26,519 bases of DNA from JACPLA01 sp035291905. Lineage in GTDB: Bacteria; Bacteroidota; Ignavibacteria; UBA10030. A program made the translations under genes and the position numbers. The notes under the pieces are model-generated. The model had not been told where the DNA came from. It searched no databases and saw only the letters and a program-made list of their open reading frames with translations. Positions 1 to 8,242 of the stretch are shown in pieces (position 1 is the first letter of the stretch; each line of letters starts with the position of its first letter). The stretch is taken from assembly GCA_035291905.1 (NCBI GenBank), contig DATDRF010000002.1, positions 1-26,519 of the forward strand, read 5' to 3'.

Positions 1-380
1 TCGATTTCAGCTTCGAGGAAGACGGTGTTCGGAATGAACCGCTTCACCGAGGCCTGAACCACGCCGTCCACCAGGATCTTCATCAGCCCGTTTGGAAGCT
101 TCAGCATTTGGATGATCTTCGCCACGGTGCCGTGGTGGTAGACATCCTCGGAGGTGGGCTCATCGACTCCCGCGCTCTTCTGGGCAACCAGGAAGATATT
201 CTTACCTCTCTCGAGGGCCTCGTTTGCCGCCTTCAGAGAGCTTTCACGGCCCACCAGGACGGGGAAAATCATGTAGGGATAGACGACGACATCCCGAAGC
301 GGAAGCACGGGGAGGATCGCCGGGATATTGTCTATCGTTTCGATCGGGTGATTGCTAAGTTTTGGGGTCTTTTCAGTCAT
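1..380 (-). CDS. lon: Lon protease, N-terminal part (cut by window edge)
   Basis: This is the start of an ATP-dependent Lon protease, which degrades misfolded and regulatory proteins in the cytoplasm. About 126 codons are visible, reading leftward from an ATG at 378-380, and the gene continues beyond base 1. The translation contains the Lon substrate-binding domain opening: an ILPVLPLRDVVVYPYM segment, then a PVLVGRESS segment and a conserved LVDG turn near residue 107. The AAA+ and Ser-Lys protease parts lie outside the window, so activity cannot be judged. A group-type promoter lies about 70 bases upstream (448-478), so lon is probably transcribed separately from the DUF2461 gene before it. 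No strong Shine-Dalgarno is seen before the ATG. Confidence 0.9.
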   Translation of the reverse strand, partial: MTEKTPKLSNHPIETIDNIPAILPVLPLRDVVVYPYMIFPVLVGRESSLKAANEALERGKNIFLVAQKSAGVDEPTSEDVYHHGTVAKIIQMLKLPNGLMKILVDGVVQASVKRFIPNTVFLEAEI

Positions 381-447
381 CTTCAGTCGTTTATCAAAAC
401 AAAAAAGGGAGGCTTCTCGTTCGAGTTGAGCCACCCAGTCCGTGCTT

Positions 448-478
448 CAAATGTACCCACAAAAAGAGGGAGAATCAA
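448..478 (-). promoter_or_regulatory. Promoter of lon (TTG-N20-TACATTTG)
   Basis: On the minus strand TTG (476-478) is followed after exactly 20 bases by TACATTTG (448-455). This matches the -33/-7 promoter of Bacteroidota-type housekeeping sigma factors (TTG ... TAnnTTTG). Transcription would start near 441 and leave an untranslated leader of about 60 bases before lon. Confidence 0.7.
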
Positions 479-515
479 GGAGTCCATGGCTCACCGCAAC
501 GACGGGGGGAGGGTG

Positions 516-1226
516 CTATTTCACGGCCTCGTTGAGAAAGCGCACGAGCGGGGCGGCTGTTTCGAATGCCCGGGCAACGTCGGCCGTGAAGCCCGCTTTG
601 AAGCACTTTCCTTCAGGCCACGATGTACCGACAAAGAACTGTTTATACTTCAGCCATTCTCCCATGGGGTGATCCGGCGGGTATCCTTTGGGGATACGCT
701 GAAGCCTCTCCCCCTCGAGGACTCCGAACACCCTTTTCATTTTGGGGTCTTTGACAATCGAGAGAAAGTCGGCCGATTGCTCTGCTATCTTTTTCCGAAT
801 CTTCTTCAACTGTTCGCCGTCAGGCATGTAGATCCCCCCTCCCACAAACACCTCTCCCGGCTCAATGTGAACATAGTAGCCTGATCCCTCGGTCCCCTTG
901 GGTTTCCCCCTGAGGACGAAATGAGCAGCCACATGTGTCTTATAGGGCCTCTTGTCCTTGCTGAAGCGCACATCGCGATGGATCCGAAAGAGCGAGCGTT
1001 TGGGGTTGACCTCGAACTCGGGCGCGAACGATTGAAAGTGGGGCCGGAGGGCGGCAATCAGCGATTGCATCGGAAGCTTGACAAACGACTCATAATCGGG
1101 TTTGTTCTTCTCGAACCAGTCGCGCCGGTTGTTCTTCCTGAGCTGCTTGAGGAAGGCTATGCCTCTTCGGGGAAAGCCCTCAAATGGGGGATAGAAGTCA
1201 AGATCGATAACCTGGTGTGCCGACAT
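516..1226 (-). CDS. DUF2461 (TIGR02453) family protein
   Basis: This is a 236-residue member of the DUF2461/TIGR02453 family, whose function is unknown. Two family signatures are visible: an N-terminal FLKQLRKNNRRDWFEKNK segment and a central IHRDVRFSKDKRPYKTH segment. No signal peptide or membrane segment is seen, so it is probably cytoplasmic. The ATG at 1224-1226 is taken as the start; a TTG at 1230-1232, overlapping the murQ stop codon, would add two residues and is equally possible. The gene follows murQ almost without a gap, so the two are probably co-transcribed and may be translationally coupled. No terminator is evident after it; the lon promoter lies between its stop and lon. Confidence 0.85.
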   Translation of the reverse strand: MSAHQVIDLDFYPPFEGFPRRGIAFLKQLRKNNRRDWFEKNKPDYESFVKLPMQSLIAALRPHFQSFAPEFEVNPKRSLFRIHRDVRFSKDKRPYKTHVAAHFVLRGKPKGTEGSGYYVHIEPGEVFVGGGIYMPDGEQLKKIRKKIAEQSADFLSIVKDPKMKRVFGVLEGERLQRIPKGYPPDHPMGEWLKYKQFFVGTSWPEGKCFKAGFTADVARAFETAAPLVRFLNEAVK

Positions 1227-1228
1227 GT

Positions 1229-2191
1229 TCAATTCTTCGATTTGTGAGTCCGGCCGGCGATAGCATCCCGAACAAAGCCTCCGGCCTTCCGCAGTCTTTG
1301 CTCCGCCTCTTCCCGATCAACATTGGACTTGATCATCACCAGGGCCGTTTTGACGTGCCCGCCTGCCTTCTCGAGAAACGCGGCCGCTTCGTCGTATCCA
1401 ATCCCGGTAATCGTCATCACGACCTTCTTTGCCCTTTCCTTCAGCTTCAGGTTCGTCATCTGAAGGTCAATCATCATGTTTTCGTACACTTTCCCCATCT
1501 GGATCATTGCGGTCGTGGTCAGCATGTTGAGCACGAGCTTCTGGGCCGTTCCGGACTTCATCCTCGTCGAACCCATGATCACCTCGGGGCCAACCTCCGG
1601 ACAGATCGCCACATCAATGACCTTCGATAGCGCGTTGAATTCTTGCGAATATAGCACCGTTCGGGGATTCGTGGTCACATAGAGTGTAGCGGCTCCCAAC
1701 TCCTTCGCTCTCTTCACCGCTCCGATGACATAGGGGGTTCTGAGGCTTGCAGCAATTCCACAGACGACATCGTTCGGGCCGACCTTCTTCGCGTCGACAT
1801 CATTCGCACCGTTCTCCTCCTTGTCTTCGGCCCCCTCCTGCGCTTTGAACATTGCCTTGTCGCCGCCGGCGATCATTCCCTGGATCATCTCGGGATCTGT
1901 TCCGTATGTCGGGGGGCATTCGACCGCGTCCAACACGCCCAGGCGTCCGCTTGTTCCCGCCCCCGCGTAGATGAGCCTCCCTCCCGCTTTGAGTGCATTC
2001 ACCACAGCGTGCACTGCTTTAACAATGTATGGAAGCTCCTTTTCGATGGCAACGGCGACTCTTTGATCCTCCTTGTTGATTATCGAAAGGATCTCGGCGG
2101 TCGACCTCGCATCGATATCCATCGTTGCAGGATTCCGCATCTCGGTGGTAAGGTTCTTGAGTTGGTCAAAGAGCGATTTGGTGTTTGTCAC
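1229..2191 (-). CDS. murQ: N-acetylmuramic acid 6-phosphate etherase
   Basis: MurQ cleaves the lactyl ether of N-acetylmuramic acid 6-phosphate, giving GlcNAc-6-phosphate and D-lactate in cell-wall recycling. The 320-residue protein has the SIS sugar-phosphate fold with the AGAGTSGRLGVLDA loop at 76-89. The acidic residues matching the E. coli catalytic pair are present: Glu91 in ECPPTYG and Glu122 in EGAED. The STRMKSGTAQKL segment is also typical. One oddity is the second phosphate loop, which reads AASLRTPYV where well-known MurQ proteins have AASGRTPYV. The start is a GTG at 2189-2191 that overlaps the end of rsmG (ATGTGA), indicating translational coupling. Neither a MurNAc-6-P transporter nor an AnmK kinase is in the window. 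Confidence 0.93.
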   Translation of the reverse strand: MTNTKSLFDQLKNLTTEMRNPATMDIDARSTAEILSIINKEDQRVAVAIEKELPYIVKAVHAVVNALKAGGRLIYAGAGTSGRLGVLDAVECPPTYGTDPEMIQGMIAGGDKAMFKAQEGAEDKEENGANDVDAKKVGPNDVVCGIAASLRTPYVIGAVKRAKELGAATLYVTTNPRTVLYSQEFNALSKVIDVAICPEVGPEVIMGSTRMKSGTAQKLVLNMLTTTAMIQMGKVYENMMIDLQMTNLKLKERAKKVVMTITGIGYDEAAAFLEKAGGHVKTALVMIKSNVDREEAEQRLRKAGGFVRDAIAGRTHKSKN

Positions 2192-2910
2192 ATCGGGTCC
2201 TTTGTGAATTTCACAATAACGAGTTTTTTATCGGTCAGGCCGGTCTCGCTCGAACCGTCAAATGCGACTAAAAGCACTTCAACCGATTCCACTCCTTTTG
2301 AGCGCCGCGTTCGGTTGAGCTCCTCTTCGATCTCTCCGCCTTTGAACACAAGGAGCGACCGGGTTTCCGGTGCAGGTCTCTTGCCCGAAGTCGTCCCCAT
2401 CTTTCGGTTCGCCAGAAACGGTTCCGCGATTCTCGCAAGCTCGTAAAGCGGGCCTACCGCCCGCGCGACGACATAATCGTATTTCCCACGGAACCGCTCC
2501 GACCTTCCCAGCTCTTCAGCCCTTCCCCACACCGCGTCCGCATGGGAAAGCCCAAGCTCGCCGATCATTGATTGAACCGCGTTAACCTTCTTCTGCGTAG
2601 CATCGATCATCGTGATGGAGATCGAGGGAAGCAGAATTCTCCACGGAATCCCCGGGAGCCCGCCCCCGGTGCCAAGATCGAGCACTGCCGCATCATCAGG
2701 AATATCGATCCTGAAGAGCGGCGAGATCGAATGAGCTATGTGGCTCTCCCAGATGTTCTCAACATCCCGCCTGGAGATGAGATTGATCTTGGAATTCCAC
2801 TCCAGGAGTAGCGAGACATATTTTTCAAGCAGGGGGATCTGATCGTCCGTCAGCTCGCGGCCGTTCTTTTTGCAGACGGTTCTGATCCAAACAGACGGGT
2901 CAATCGTCAA
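2188..2910 (-). CDS. rsmG: 16S rRNA (guanine-N7) methyltransferase RsmG (GidB)
   Basis: RsmG methylates N7 of a conserved guanosine in the 16S rRNA decoding region (G527 in E. coli) using S-adenosylmethionine. The 240-residue protein shows the family opening LLEWNSKINLISRRD (35-49), the SHIAHSISPL segment and the SAM-binding loop VLDLGTGGGLPGIP (76-89). The start is a TTG at 2908-2910. No ATG or GTG lies between it and the in-frame stop upstream, and the resulting N-terminal length matches the family, so TTG is the likely true start. It follows mnmG by 48 bases, which include a parS-like site, and overlaps murQ by 4 bases. Confidence 0.93.
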   Translation of the reverse strand: MTIDPSVWIRTVCKKNGRELTDDQIPLLEKYVSLLLEWNSKINLISRRDVENIWESHIAHSISPLFRIDIPDDAAVLDLGTGGGLPGIPWRILLPSISITMIDATQKKVNAVQSMIGELGLSHADAVWGRAEELGRSERFRGKYDYVVARAVGPLYELARIAEPFLANRKMGTTSGKRPAPETRSLLVFKGGEIEEELNRTRRSKGVESVEVLLVAFDGSSETGLTDKKLVIVKFTKDPM

Positions 2911-2944
2911 TCTCTTAACTCGTTTTCCGATAATACGTTATGCG

Positions 2945-2960
2945 TGTTCCACGTGAAACT
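2945..2960. promoter_or_regulatory. parS-like ParB binding site, copy 1
   Basis: TGTTCCACGTGAAACT matches the bacterial parS consensus TGTTNCACGTGAAACA in all but the last base. It overlaps the mnmG stop codon (2959-2961). ParB loaded at such sites spreads on origin-proximal DNA and recruits SMC and ParA for chromosome segregation. It lies about 6.5 kb from dnaA, where parS sites are expected. Confidence 0.75.
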
Positions 2961-4872
2961 ACCCTTTGAGAAACACCATCAGCACGGAGATGTCTGACGG
3001 CGTCACCCCGCTGATCCGTGATGCCTGCCCGATTGAGACGGGCCTCACCTTTGCGAGCTTTTCTTTTCCTTCGCTTGAGAGAGACCGGATTTTCGAAAAG
3101 TCGAACCCCTGCGGAATTTCCTGCGTTTCATACGAATCCATTTTTTCCACCTGCTCGCGCTGGCGATCGATATACCCCTCGTATTTCAGTTCGATCTCCG
3201 CCTGTTCGACGATCTCTGACCTGAGCCTCTCGTCCGCCGTACCGTTCAAGAGCGACCTTAGTTCTCTCCCGATGGACGGAATATCGAAAAGCTCCGCCAG
3301 GTTCACCCGGGGACGTTTCAGGACTTTGGAAAGTTTCTCTTTCTCCCCAAGGGTCTCGCTTCCCTTCCTTTCCAAATAGGCATTGATCTCTTTCGGGTCC
3401 ACAGAGAATCGGGAGGCAAACGAGATCAGATCTGACACGGCGCGTTCCTTTCGCTCCAGCCTGCTGCAGATCCCGTTCGGAATCAGGCCGAGCTGATGTC
3501 CCTTCTTCATCAGCCTCCGATCGGCGTTGTCCTGCCTCAGAAGAAGCCGGTGCTCGGCGCGGGAGGTAAACATCCTGTATGGCTCCTCGGTACTTTTGTT
3601 CACCAAATCGTCGACGAGGACGCCAATATACCCCTCGGACCTTTTGACCACAAAGGGATCCTTGCCCTGAACACACTGAGCCGCGTTGATTCCCGCAACA
3701 AGTCCCTGCCCTGCCGCCTCCTCGTATCCGGACGTGCCGTTTACCTGACCGGCAAAGAAGAGGCCATCGACCAATTTGGTCTCGAGCGTAAGTTTTACCT
3801 GGTGCGGGGGAAAGAAATCGTACTCGACAGCATACCCCGGCCGCAACAGTTGTACGTTCTCAAGGGCCGGGATTGTTCGAAGACCTTCCAACTGAATCTC
3901 TTCGGGCAGACTTGTCGAGAATCCGTTGACATATACCGTGGTGGTATCGTACCCTTCCGGCTCCAGAAAGACCTGGTGGCGCTCCTTCTCCGCAAACCTG
4001 TTGATTTTATCCTCAATGGAGGGACAGTAGCGGGGACCTACCGCCTTGATCCTGCCGGTAAACATCGGAGATCGATCGAACCCTTTCCGCAGCGCTGCGT
4101 GTGTGCGGGGATTTGTATAGGTCAGATACATCGGAATGAGCCGATTTGTGATTTTTTCGGTCTGGAACGAAAACGGATGGGGCGGTTGGTCGCTTCCCTG
4201 CTCTTCGGTCTTGGCAAGATCAATGGAGCCAAGGTCTATCCGGGGCGGCGTACCTGTCTTTAGCCGGCCACTGACAAAACCAAGCTTCTCGAGTTGTTCC
4301 GTGATTCCGTTTGACGCCGCTTCGCCAAACCGGCCCCCGGATGTATGCGTAAGGCCCGTGTGCATGATCGCGCGCATAAACGTTCCGGCACAGAGAACCA
4401 GGGCCTGACACCCGAGCCTGAGTCCCGAACCGGTCGTAATACCGACGATCCGTCTTTTTCCCCCATCCTTTTTCGAATCTGTATGAATGCGGGCAACGGT
4501 ATTCTCAATCACGGTCAGACCCTCAAGCCCCAGGACTCTCGTTTGGGCCTCCCGGGAATACCACTCGCGGTCGTTTTGACATCTTGGCGACCAGACAGCC
4601 GGCCCCTTCGAGCGGTTCAGCATCCGAAACTGAATCCCCGTGGCATCCGCAATCTTCCCCATCTCACCGCCAAGCGCGTCGATCTCCCTGACAAGGTGCC
4701 CCTTGGCCGTTCCCCCAATGGCGGGGTTGCACGACATTCGGCCAATAGCCTCTTTCTTCATCGTCACCATCAGCACAGAACAGCCCATTCGTGCCGCAGC
4801 CATCGCGGCCTCGATGCCTGCGTGTCCGCCGCCGACTACAACCGCGTCATATGTGGGCCGAATTTGCGTCAT
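2959..4872 (-). CDS. mnmG: tRNA uridine-5-carboxymethylaminomethyl modification enzyme MnmG (GidA)
   Basis: MnmG is the FAD-binding partner of MnmE; together they install carboxymethylaminomethyl groups on wobble uridine 34 of certain tRNAs in the cytoplasm. The 637-residue length is typical. The Rossmann loop VVGGGHAGIEAA lies at 12-23, followed by the family signatures MSCNPAIGGTAKGHLV, RLKTGTPPRID, GPRYCPSIEDK, FAGQVNGTSGYEEAAGQG and EPYRMFTSRAEHRLLLRQDNAD. The C-terminus ends with the usual PVSIGQASRISGVTPSDIS segment. The ATG is at 4870-4872, 30 bases after mnmE. The short gap contains a perfect parS palindrome, and a second parS-like site overlaps the stop codon, so the gene is bracketed by ParB sites. 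Confidence 0.96.
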   Translation of the reverse strand: MTQIRPTYDAVVVGGGHAGIEAAMAAARMGCSVLMVTMKKEAIGRMSCNPAIGGTAKGHLVREIDALGGEMGKIADATGIQFRMLNRSKGPAVWSPRCQNDREWYSREAQTRVLGLEGLTVIENTVARIHTDSKKDGGKRRIVGITTGSGLRLGCQALVLCAGTFMRAIMHTGLTHTSGGRFGEAASNGITEQLEKLGFVSGRLKTGTPPRIDLGSIDLAKTEEQGSDQPPHPFSFQTEKITNRLIPMYLTYTNPRTHAALRKGFDRSPMFTGRIKAVGPRYCPSIEDKINRFAEKERHQVFLEPEGYDTTTVYVNGFSTSLPEEIQLEGLRTIPALENVQLLRPGYAVEYDFFPPHQVKLTLETKLVDGLFFAGQVNGTSGYEEAAGQGLVAGINAAQCVQGKDPFVVKRSEGYIGVLVDDLVNKSTEEPYRMFTSRAEHRLLLRQDNADRRLMKKGHQLGLIPNGICSRLERKERAVSDLISFASRFSVDPKEINAYLERKGSETLGEKEKLSKVLKRPRVNLAELFDIPSIGRELRSLLNGTADERLRSEIVEQAEIELKYEGYIDRQREQVEKMDSYETQEIPQGFDFSKIRSLSSEGKEKLAKVRPVSIGQASRISGVTPSDISVLMVFLKG

Positions 4873-4883
4873 GAACTCAAGTG

Positions 4884-4899
4884 TGTTTCACGTGAAACA
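4884..4899. promoter_or_regulatory. parS ParB binding site, copy 2 (perfect palindrome)
   Basis: TGTTTCACGTGAAACA is an exact 16-bp palindrome identical to the consensus bacterial parS site. It sits in the 30-base gap between mnmE and mnmG, about 4.6 kb from dnaA. The gene order outward from the origin (mnmE, parS, mnmG, parS, rsmG) suggests this is a chromosomal centromere. The parAB genes themselves are not in the window. Confidence 0.88.
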
Positions 4900-4902
4900 T
4901 TT

Positions 4903-6306
4903 CTATTTGCCGATGCAGAATTTGGCAAAGATCTCATTGAGAATATCGTCCGTTGTAACAGCTCCGGTAATCTCCCCCAAGCTATCCAAGGCTCCTCGCA
5001 GGTCGACGGCCAGAAACTCGCTGCTCTGACCCGCCTTTAAAGACTCCAGCGTGAGGCCGAGCCTTTCCTTTGCTCTTTGGAGAGAATCAAAATGCCGCGC
5101 GTTGGTAACCGTTACCGACGCCTCCCCGAGCCCGGCCCCGGAGCCAACGGTTGTATCGACAAGCATTCTTCGCAGTCCGTCCAAACCATCCCCGGTAAGG
5201 GCCGACACTTCAACGGCATGAGGCATTTCAAGCGCTTCGGCCAGCTTTCCGGACTTCCCGTTCTTCACAAGGTCAATCTTGTTCAAGACCAGGATGACGG
5301 GCGCTGATTTCTTCTTGAGGTCCTGAACAAGCCTCTTGGCAAGATCAAGCTCTTCCCGACGCGGTTCTTTGGAGGTATCCAGAACCAGGAGAAGAACGTC
5401 GCCCGATTTGACCTGATCGTGCGAACGCCGAACTCCCTCCGCTTCAACGCTGTCTATTGTTTCCCTCAATCCCGCCGTATCGACAATCCGGAACAGGACG
5501 CCGTCGATAACCAGGTTTTCTTCAATGGTGTCGCGCGTGGTTCCCGGGATCTCTGTTACGATAGCCCTGTTTTGTCTCAGGAGGGCATTCAGAAGACTTG
5601 ATTTCCCCACGTTCGGCATCCCGGCCAGAACGATCTTAACTCCATCCCTGTAGACGCGCCCCCTTTGATATGAAGCCAGCAGCTCGCCGATGTGGGTAAT
5701 CGCCCCTTCCAGCTGATTTTTCACCCGTTCCCTGTCGGCAAACTCGTAGCCGTCTTCGGCAAAGTCCAGCTCCAGTTCCAGCATGCCGCTTGTCTGTATC
5801 AGGTTCTGCCGCAGGTGCTCAATGCGCACCGAAAGACTTCCCGCCAGCTGTTGAAGTGAAGCCTCCCTGGAGCGCTCCGTGCGGGCATGAATCAGGTCGG
5901 CAACCGCTTCCGCCTGGCTTAGGTCCATTTTGCCGTTGAGAAAGGCCCGCTTCGTAAATTCGCCCGGCTCGGCATGCCGGCAACCATACTCGATGAGCGC
6001 TTCGACAATTCGCCGGGTGACATAGAGACCGCCGTGGCAGCTCACTTCGACCGTGTCTTCTCCCGTGTACGAGTTAGGCCCGCGGTAAACAACTGCTACC
6101 ACATCGTCCAGGTGAGTGTTGTCGGGTGAAACGAATCTCCCAAAGTGTGCAGTGTGGGATTCCGCTTTACCCAGGTCGACCTTCCCCCTGAAACCTTTTG
6201 CCACAAGAGGACGGGCCTCGGGTCCGCTTACCCTGATGACGGAAATGCCCCCTTCGCCGATGGGTGTAGCGATTGCAGTAATTGTATCGGACGAATGGCC
6301 GGCCAT
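4903..6306 (-). CDS. mnmE: tRNA modification GTPase MnmE (TrmE)
   Basis: MnmE is the GTPase partner of MnmG in tRNA wobble-uridine modification. The 467-residue protein starts MAGHSSDTITAIATPIGEGG, the usual family opening (formyl-THF-binding N-domain). It carries the P-loop GMPNVGKS at 229-236, PGTTRD, DTAGL at 276-280 and NKID at 342-345. It ends in the required C-terminal CIGK motif with its catalytic cysteine. The open frame extends to 6390, but that extra stretch overlaps the yidC terminator and the inferred promoter, so the ATG at 6304-6306 is preferred. AGGAAG at 6317-6322 is a plausible ribosome site. The gene begins a leftward unit with mnmG, rsmG, murQ and DUF2461. Confidence 0.96.
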   Translation of the reverse strand: MAGHSSDTITAIATPIGEGGISVIRVSGPEARPLVAKGFRGKVDLGKAESHTAHFGRFVSPDNTHLDDVVAVVYRGPNSYTGEDTVEVSCHGGLYVTRRIVEALIEYGCRHAEPGEFTKRAFLNGKMDLSQAEAVADLIHARTERSREASLQQLAGSLSVRIEHLRQNLIQTSGMLELELDFAEDGYEFADRERVKNQLEGAITHIGELLASYQRGRVYRDGVKIVLAGMPNVGKSSLLNALLRQNRAIVTEIPGTTRDTIEENLVIDGVLFRIVDTAGLRETIDSVEAEGVRRSHDQVKSGDVLLLVLDTSKEPRREELDLAKRLVQDLKKKSAPVILVLNKIDLVKNGKSGKLAEALEMPHAVEVSALTGDGLDGLRRMLVDTTVGSGAGLGEASVTVTNARHFDSLQRAKERLGLTLESLKAGQSSEFLAVDLRGALDSLGEITGAVTTDDILNEIFAKFCIGK

Positions 6307-6335
6307 CGCGGTGTGGCTTCCTCGGGTGTGGGGAG

Positions 6336-6366
6336 CAAATGTACAAAAACGCGGGGGGAGAAACAA
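6336..6366 (-). promoter_or_regulatory. Promoter of mnmE (TTG-N20-TACATTTG)
   Basis: On the minus strand TTG (6364-6366) is followed after 20 bases by TACATTTG (6336-6343), identical in spacing and -7 octamer to the lon promoter. It lies directly after the yidC terminator and 29 bases before the mnmE ATG, so mnmE and the genes after it form their own transcription unit. Confidence 0.72.
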
Positions 6367-6387
6367 CGATGCCTCCGGCGGGGGGAA

Positions 6388-6414
6388 CAAAAAACCCCGC
6401 CGTTGGGCGGGGTT
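6388..6414 (-). terminator. Rho-independent terminator after yidC
   Basis: A perfect 9-bp stem (6393-6401 with 6406-6414, AACCCCGCC/GGCGGGGTT) has a 4-base loop. On the minus strand it is followed by a run of T (A run 6389-6394 on the plus strand). It ends the rpmH-rnpA-yidD-yidC operon 23 bases after the yidC stop. Confidence 0.88.
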
Positions 6415-6436
6415 ATCGGTGCGTCGCTGTGTGCTG

Positions 6437-8236
6437 CTAGTTTTTCTTGTTCAGTCTCGGAATGTCGCCAAGTTTTCCAAAGAGGCCGCCGCGGTTCTTT
6501 CGCTTTGGGTCAATTTTGCGGATCGGCTCTTCGTCGTGTTGTTTGTTGATATACATCTGCTGCCCGATCGAGAGCAGGTTGAACATGAAGTAGTACAGAT
6601 TCAAGCCCGATGGAAAGCTGTTGAACAGCAGTGTCATCATGAGCGGCATCATCCAGACCATTGCCTTCTGCCTTGGATCCTTCACCGACATCTTCTGCTG
6701 GATGAAGGTTGTAATACCCATGAGCACTGCCAGGCCGCTTACCTCCTGGATTCCAAACAACGGGATGGTGAAGGGGAGTGTTGTAATCACGTCGGGAATG
6801 GAAAGATCGTTGATCCACCAGAAGAAGTCGGCCTGACGAAGCTCGATGGCGGTCCGAAACACGTTATACAGGGCAATCAGAATCGGAAACTGGAGCACGA
6901 GGGGGAGGCATCCACCCGCGGGATTGACCCCATACTCCTTGTAGAGCCCCATGATCTGTGAATTCATCTTCTGTGGGTCGTCCTTGTATTTCTCCCTTAT
7001 CTCGTTCATCATCGGCTGAAGCGCCTGCATTCGCTTCATCGACTTCATGCTGGTCTTGGTGAGGGGATGGAGGGCAACCTTGATAATAATCGCAAAAATT
7101 ATTAGAACTATCCCCCAGTTCGGAATGAACATGTGGAGAAAGGTAAAAACGGGAAGCATGAGGTAGACCGATATCGGCCTTACAATCCACCCCCAACCGA
7201 GATAGATGACGTTCTCGAGTCCGATGTCGTACGAATCGAGAAGCCGATAGTCGGTGGGCCCCACAAAGACCTTGAACTGGTCACGCTCTTCGGACCCCCC
7301 TTTATACGGCACCTCGAGAGTGAGGGCGTATTGTTCCAGGACGCCGTTGTCGGGTGCGTGCTTTCGGTTCCCTTCCAGGTAAGCCGCCGAAACCTCAGTC
7401 TCTTGTGGAATCAGTGCGAGGAGGAAATACTTCGTGTTCGTCGCTACCCAATCAGCCTTCCCCTGGTGGCTAAGTCTTGCCGGCTCCTCGAAGCTCGAGG
7501 CGTCGAGCTTTGTATGCTCTCCGGCTGCAAAGACGTGCGCCTCGGCGAAGCTCGCCTCATCGACGCTGTTCCGCTCCGTGAATCTGAGCCCGCTCTCCCA
7601 GGAGAGCTCATACTTGTAGTTCGAAATGACATCCGACATGCGGCTGAATATCACCTCCATGTCGAAGTCGTACACGCCGTTCCTAAAACGAAAGACTTTC
7701 GTCACGGTACCGCCATTCGAGGCGGGAAGAACAAGGCGGACCTCTTGCTCTAGGTCGCCCGTAAGAACAACGTTCTGCGGTGTCATCGGTGCTTCGAAGT
7801 ACAGATCGCGGGTCTCGATCAATCTTCCGTCCGAGGCCATGAAGCGCAGACCCAGGTCGCCGTGCGCCTCATAATCGATCAACTGCACGGGATGACCATC
7901 CCAGGTCAAATACTGCTTTGCCACCCATTCCTTGAGGAGTCCACCTTTCGTTGAAAGGGTAACGCGGTAGAGATCGGTCTCGACCGTAATCGTCTGATCT
8001 TTGCCGGCGACCCTTGCAGAAAAATACCGTCCGAATGAATCCCGGGTCCGGCTCTTTGTGGTATCCTGACGGACCTGCTGTTCCGATTTAGGCGCTTCGA
8101 CTTTCGTGCTTTCCGGCGCAACGCTCTGGTCCGTCCTTGTTGCCTCCATCGGTTTCGGCTCCGGAGCATTAAGGTACATCCATACCATGAGAACCAAAAA
8201 AATCAGGATGAAGCCAATGAGTGACTGTCGATCCAT
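6437..8236 (-). CDS. yidC: Membrane protein insertase YidC
   Basis: YidC inserts and folds inner-membrane proteins, alone or with SecYEG. The 599-residue protein has the Gram-negative layout: an N-terminal membrane anchor (about 5-22), a long periplasmic beta domain, and the conserved five-helix insertase core in roughly the last 250 residues. Core signatures include KYKDDPQKMNSQIMGLYKEYGVNPAGGCLPLVLQFPI-type residues and WWINDLSIPD. At the groove position that is Arg in E. coli, the segment IIIKVALHPLT appears to carry Lys, a conservative change seen in other YidC proteins. The C-terminal tail is basic, suited to ribosome contact. The ATG is preceded by AGGAAGG at 8247-8253. It follows yidD by 6 bases and ends at a strong terminator. 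Confidence 0.96.
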   Translation of the reverse strand: MDRQSLIGFILIFLVLMVWMYLNAPEPKPMEATRTDQSVAPESTKVEAPKSEQQVRQDTTKSRTRDSFGRYFSARVAGKDQTITVETDLYRVTLSTKGGLLKEWVAKQYLTWDGHPVQLIDYEAHGDLGLRFMASDGRLIETRDLYFEAPMTPQNVVLTGDLEQEVRLVLPASNGGTVTKVFRFRNGVYDFDMEVIFSRMSDVISNYKYELSWESGLRFTERNSVDEASFAEAHVFAAGEHTKLDASSFEEPARLSHQGKADWVATNTKYFLLALIPQETEVSAAYLEGNRKHAPDNGVLEQYALTLEVPYKGGSEERDQFKVFVGPTDYRLLDSYDIGLENVIYLGWGWIVRPISVYLMLPVFTFLHMFIPNWGIVLIIFAIIIKVALHPLTKTSMKSMKRMQALQPMMNEIREKYKDDPQKMNSQIMGLYKEYGVNPAGGCLPLVLQFPILIALYNVFRTAIELRQADFFWWINDLSIPDVITTLPFTIPLFGIQEVSGLAVLMGITTFIQQKMSVKDPRQKAMVWMMPLMMTLLFNSFPSGLNLYYFMFNLLSIGQQMYINKQHDEEPIRKIDPKRKNRGGLFGKLGDIPRLNKKN

Positions 8237-8242
8237 TCGATC

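Noticed and set aside
108..884. Rightward open frame of 258 codons opposite lon and the DUF2461 gene
   Set aside because: It runs antisense to two recognised genes and shows no family features of its own.
6307..6390. N-terminal extension of mnmE to 6390
   Set aside because: It would overlap the yidC terminator and the mnmE promoter, and the internal ATG at 6304-6306 gives the normal family start.
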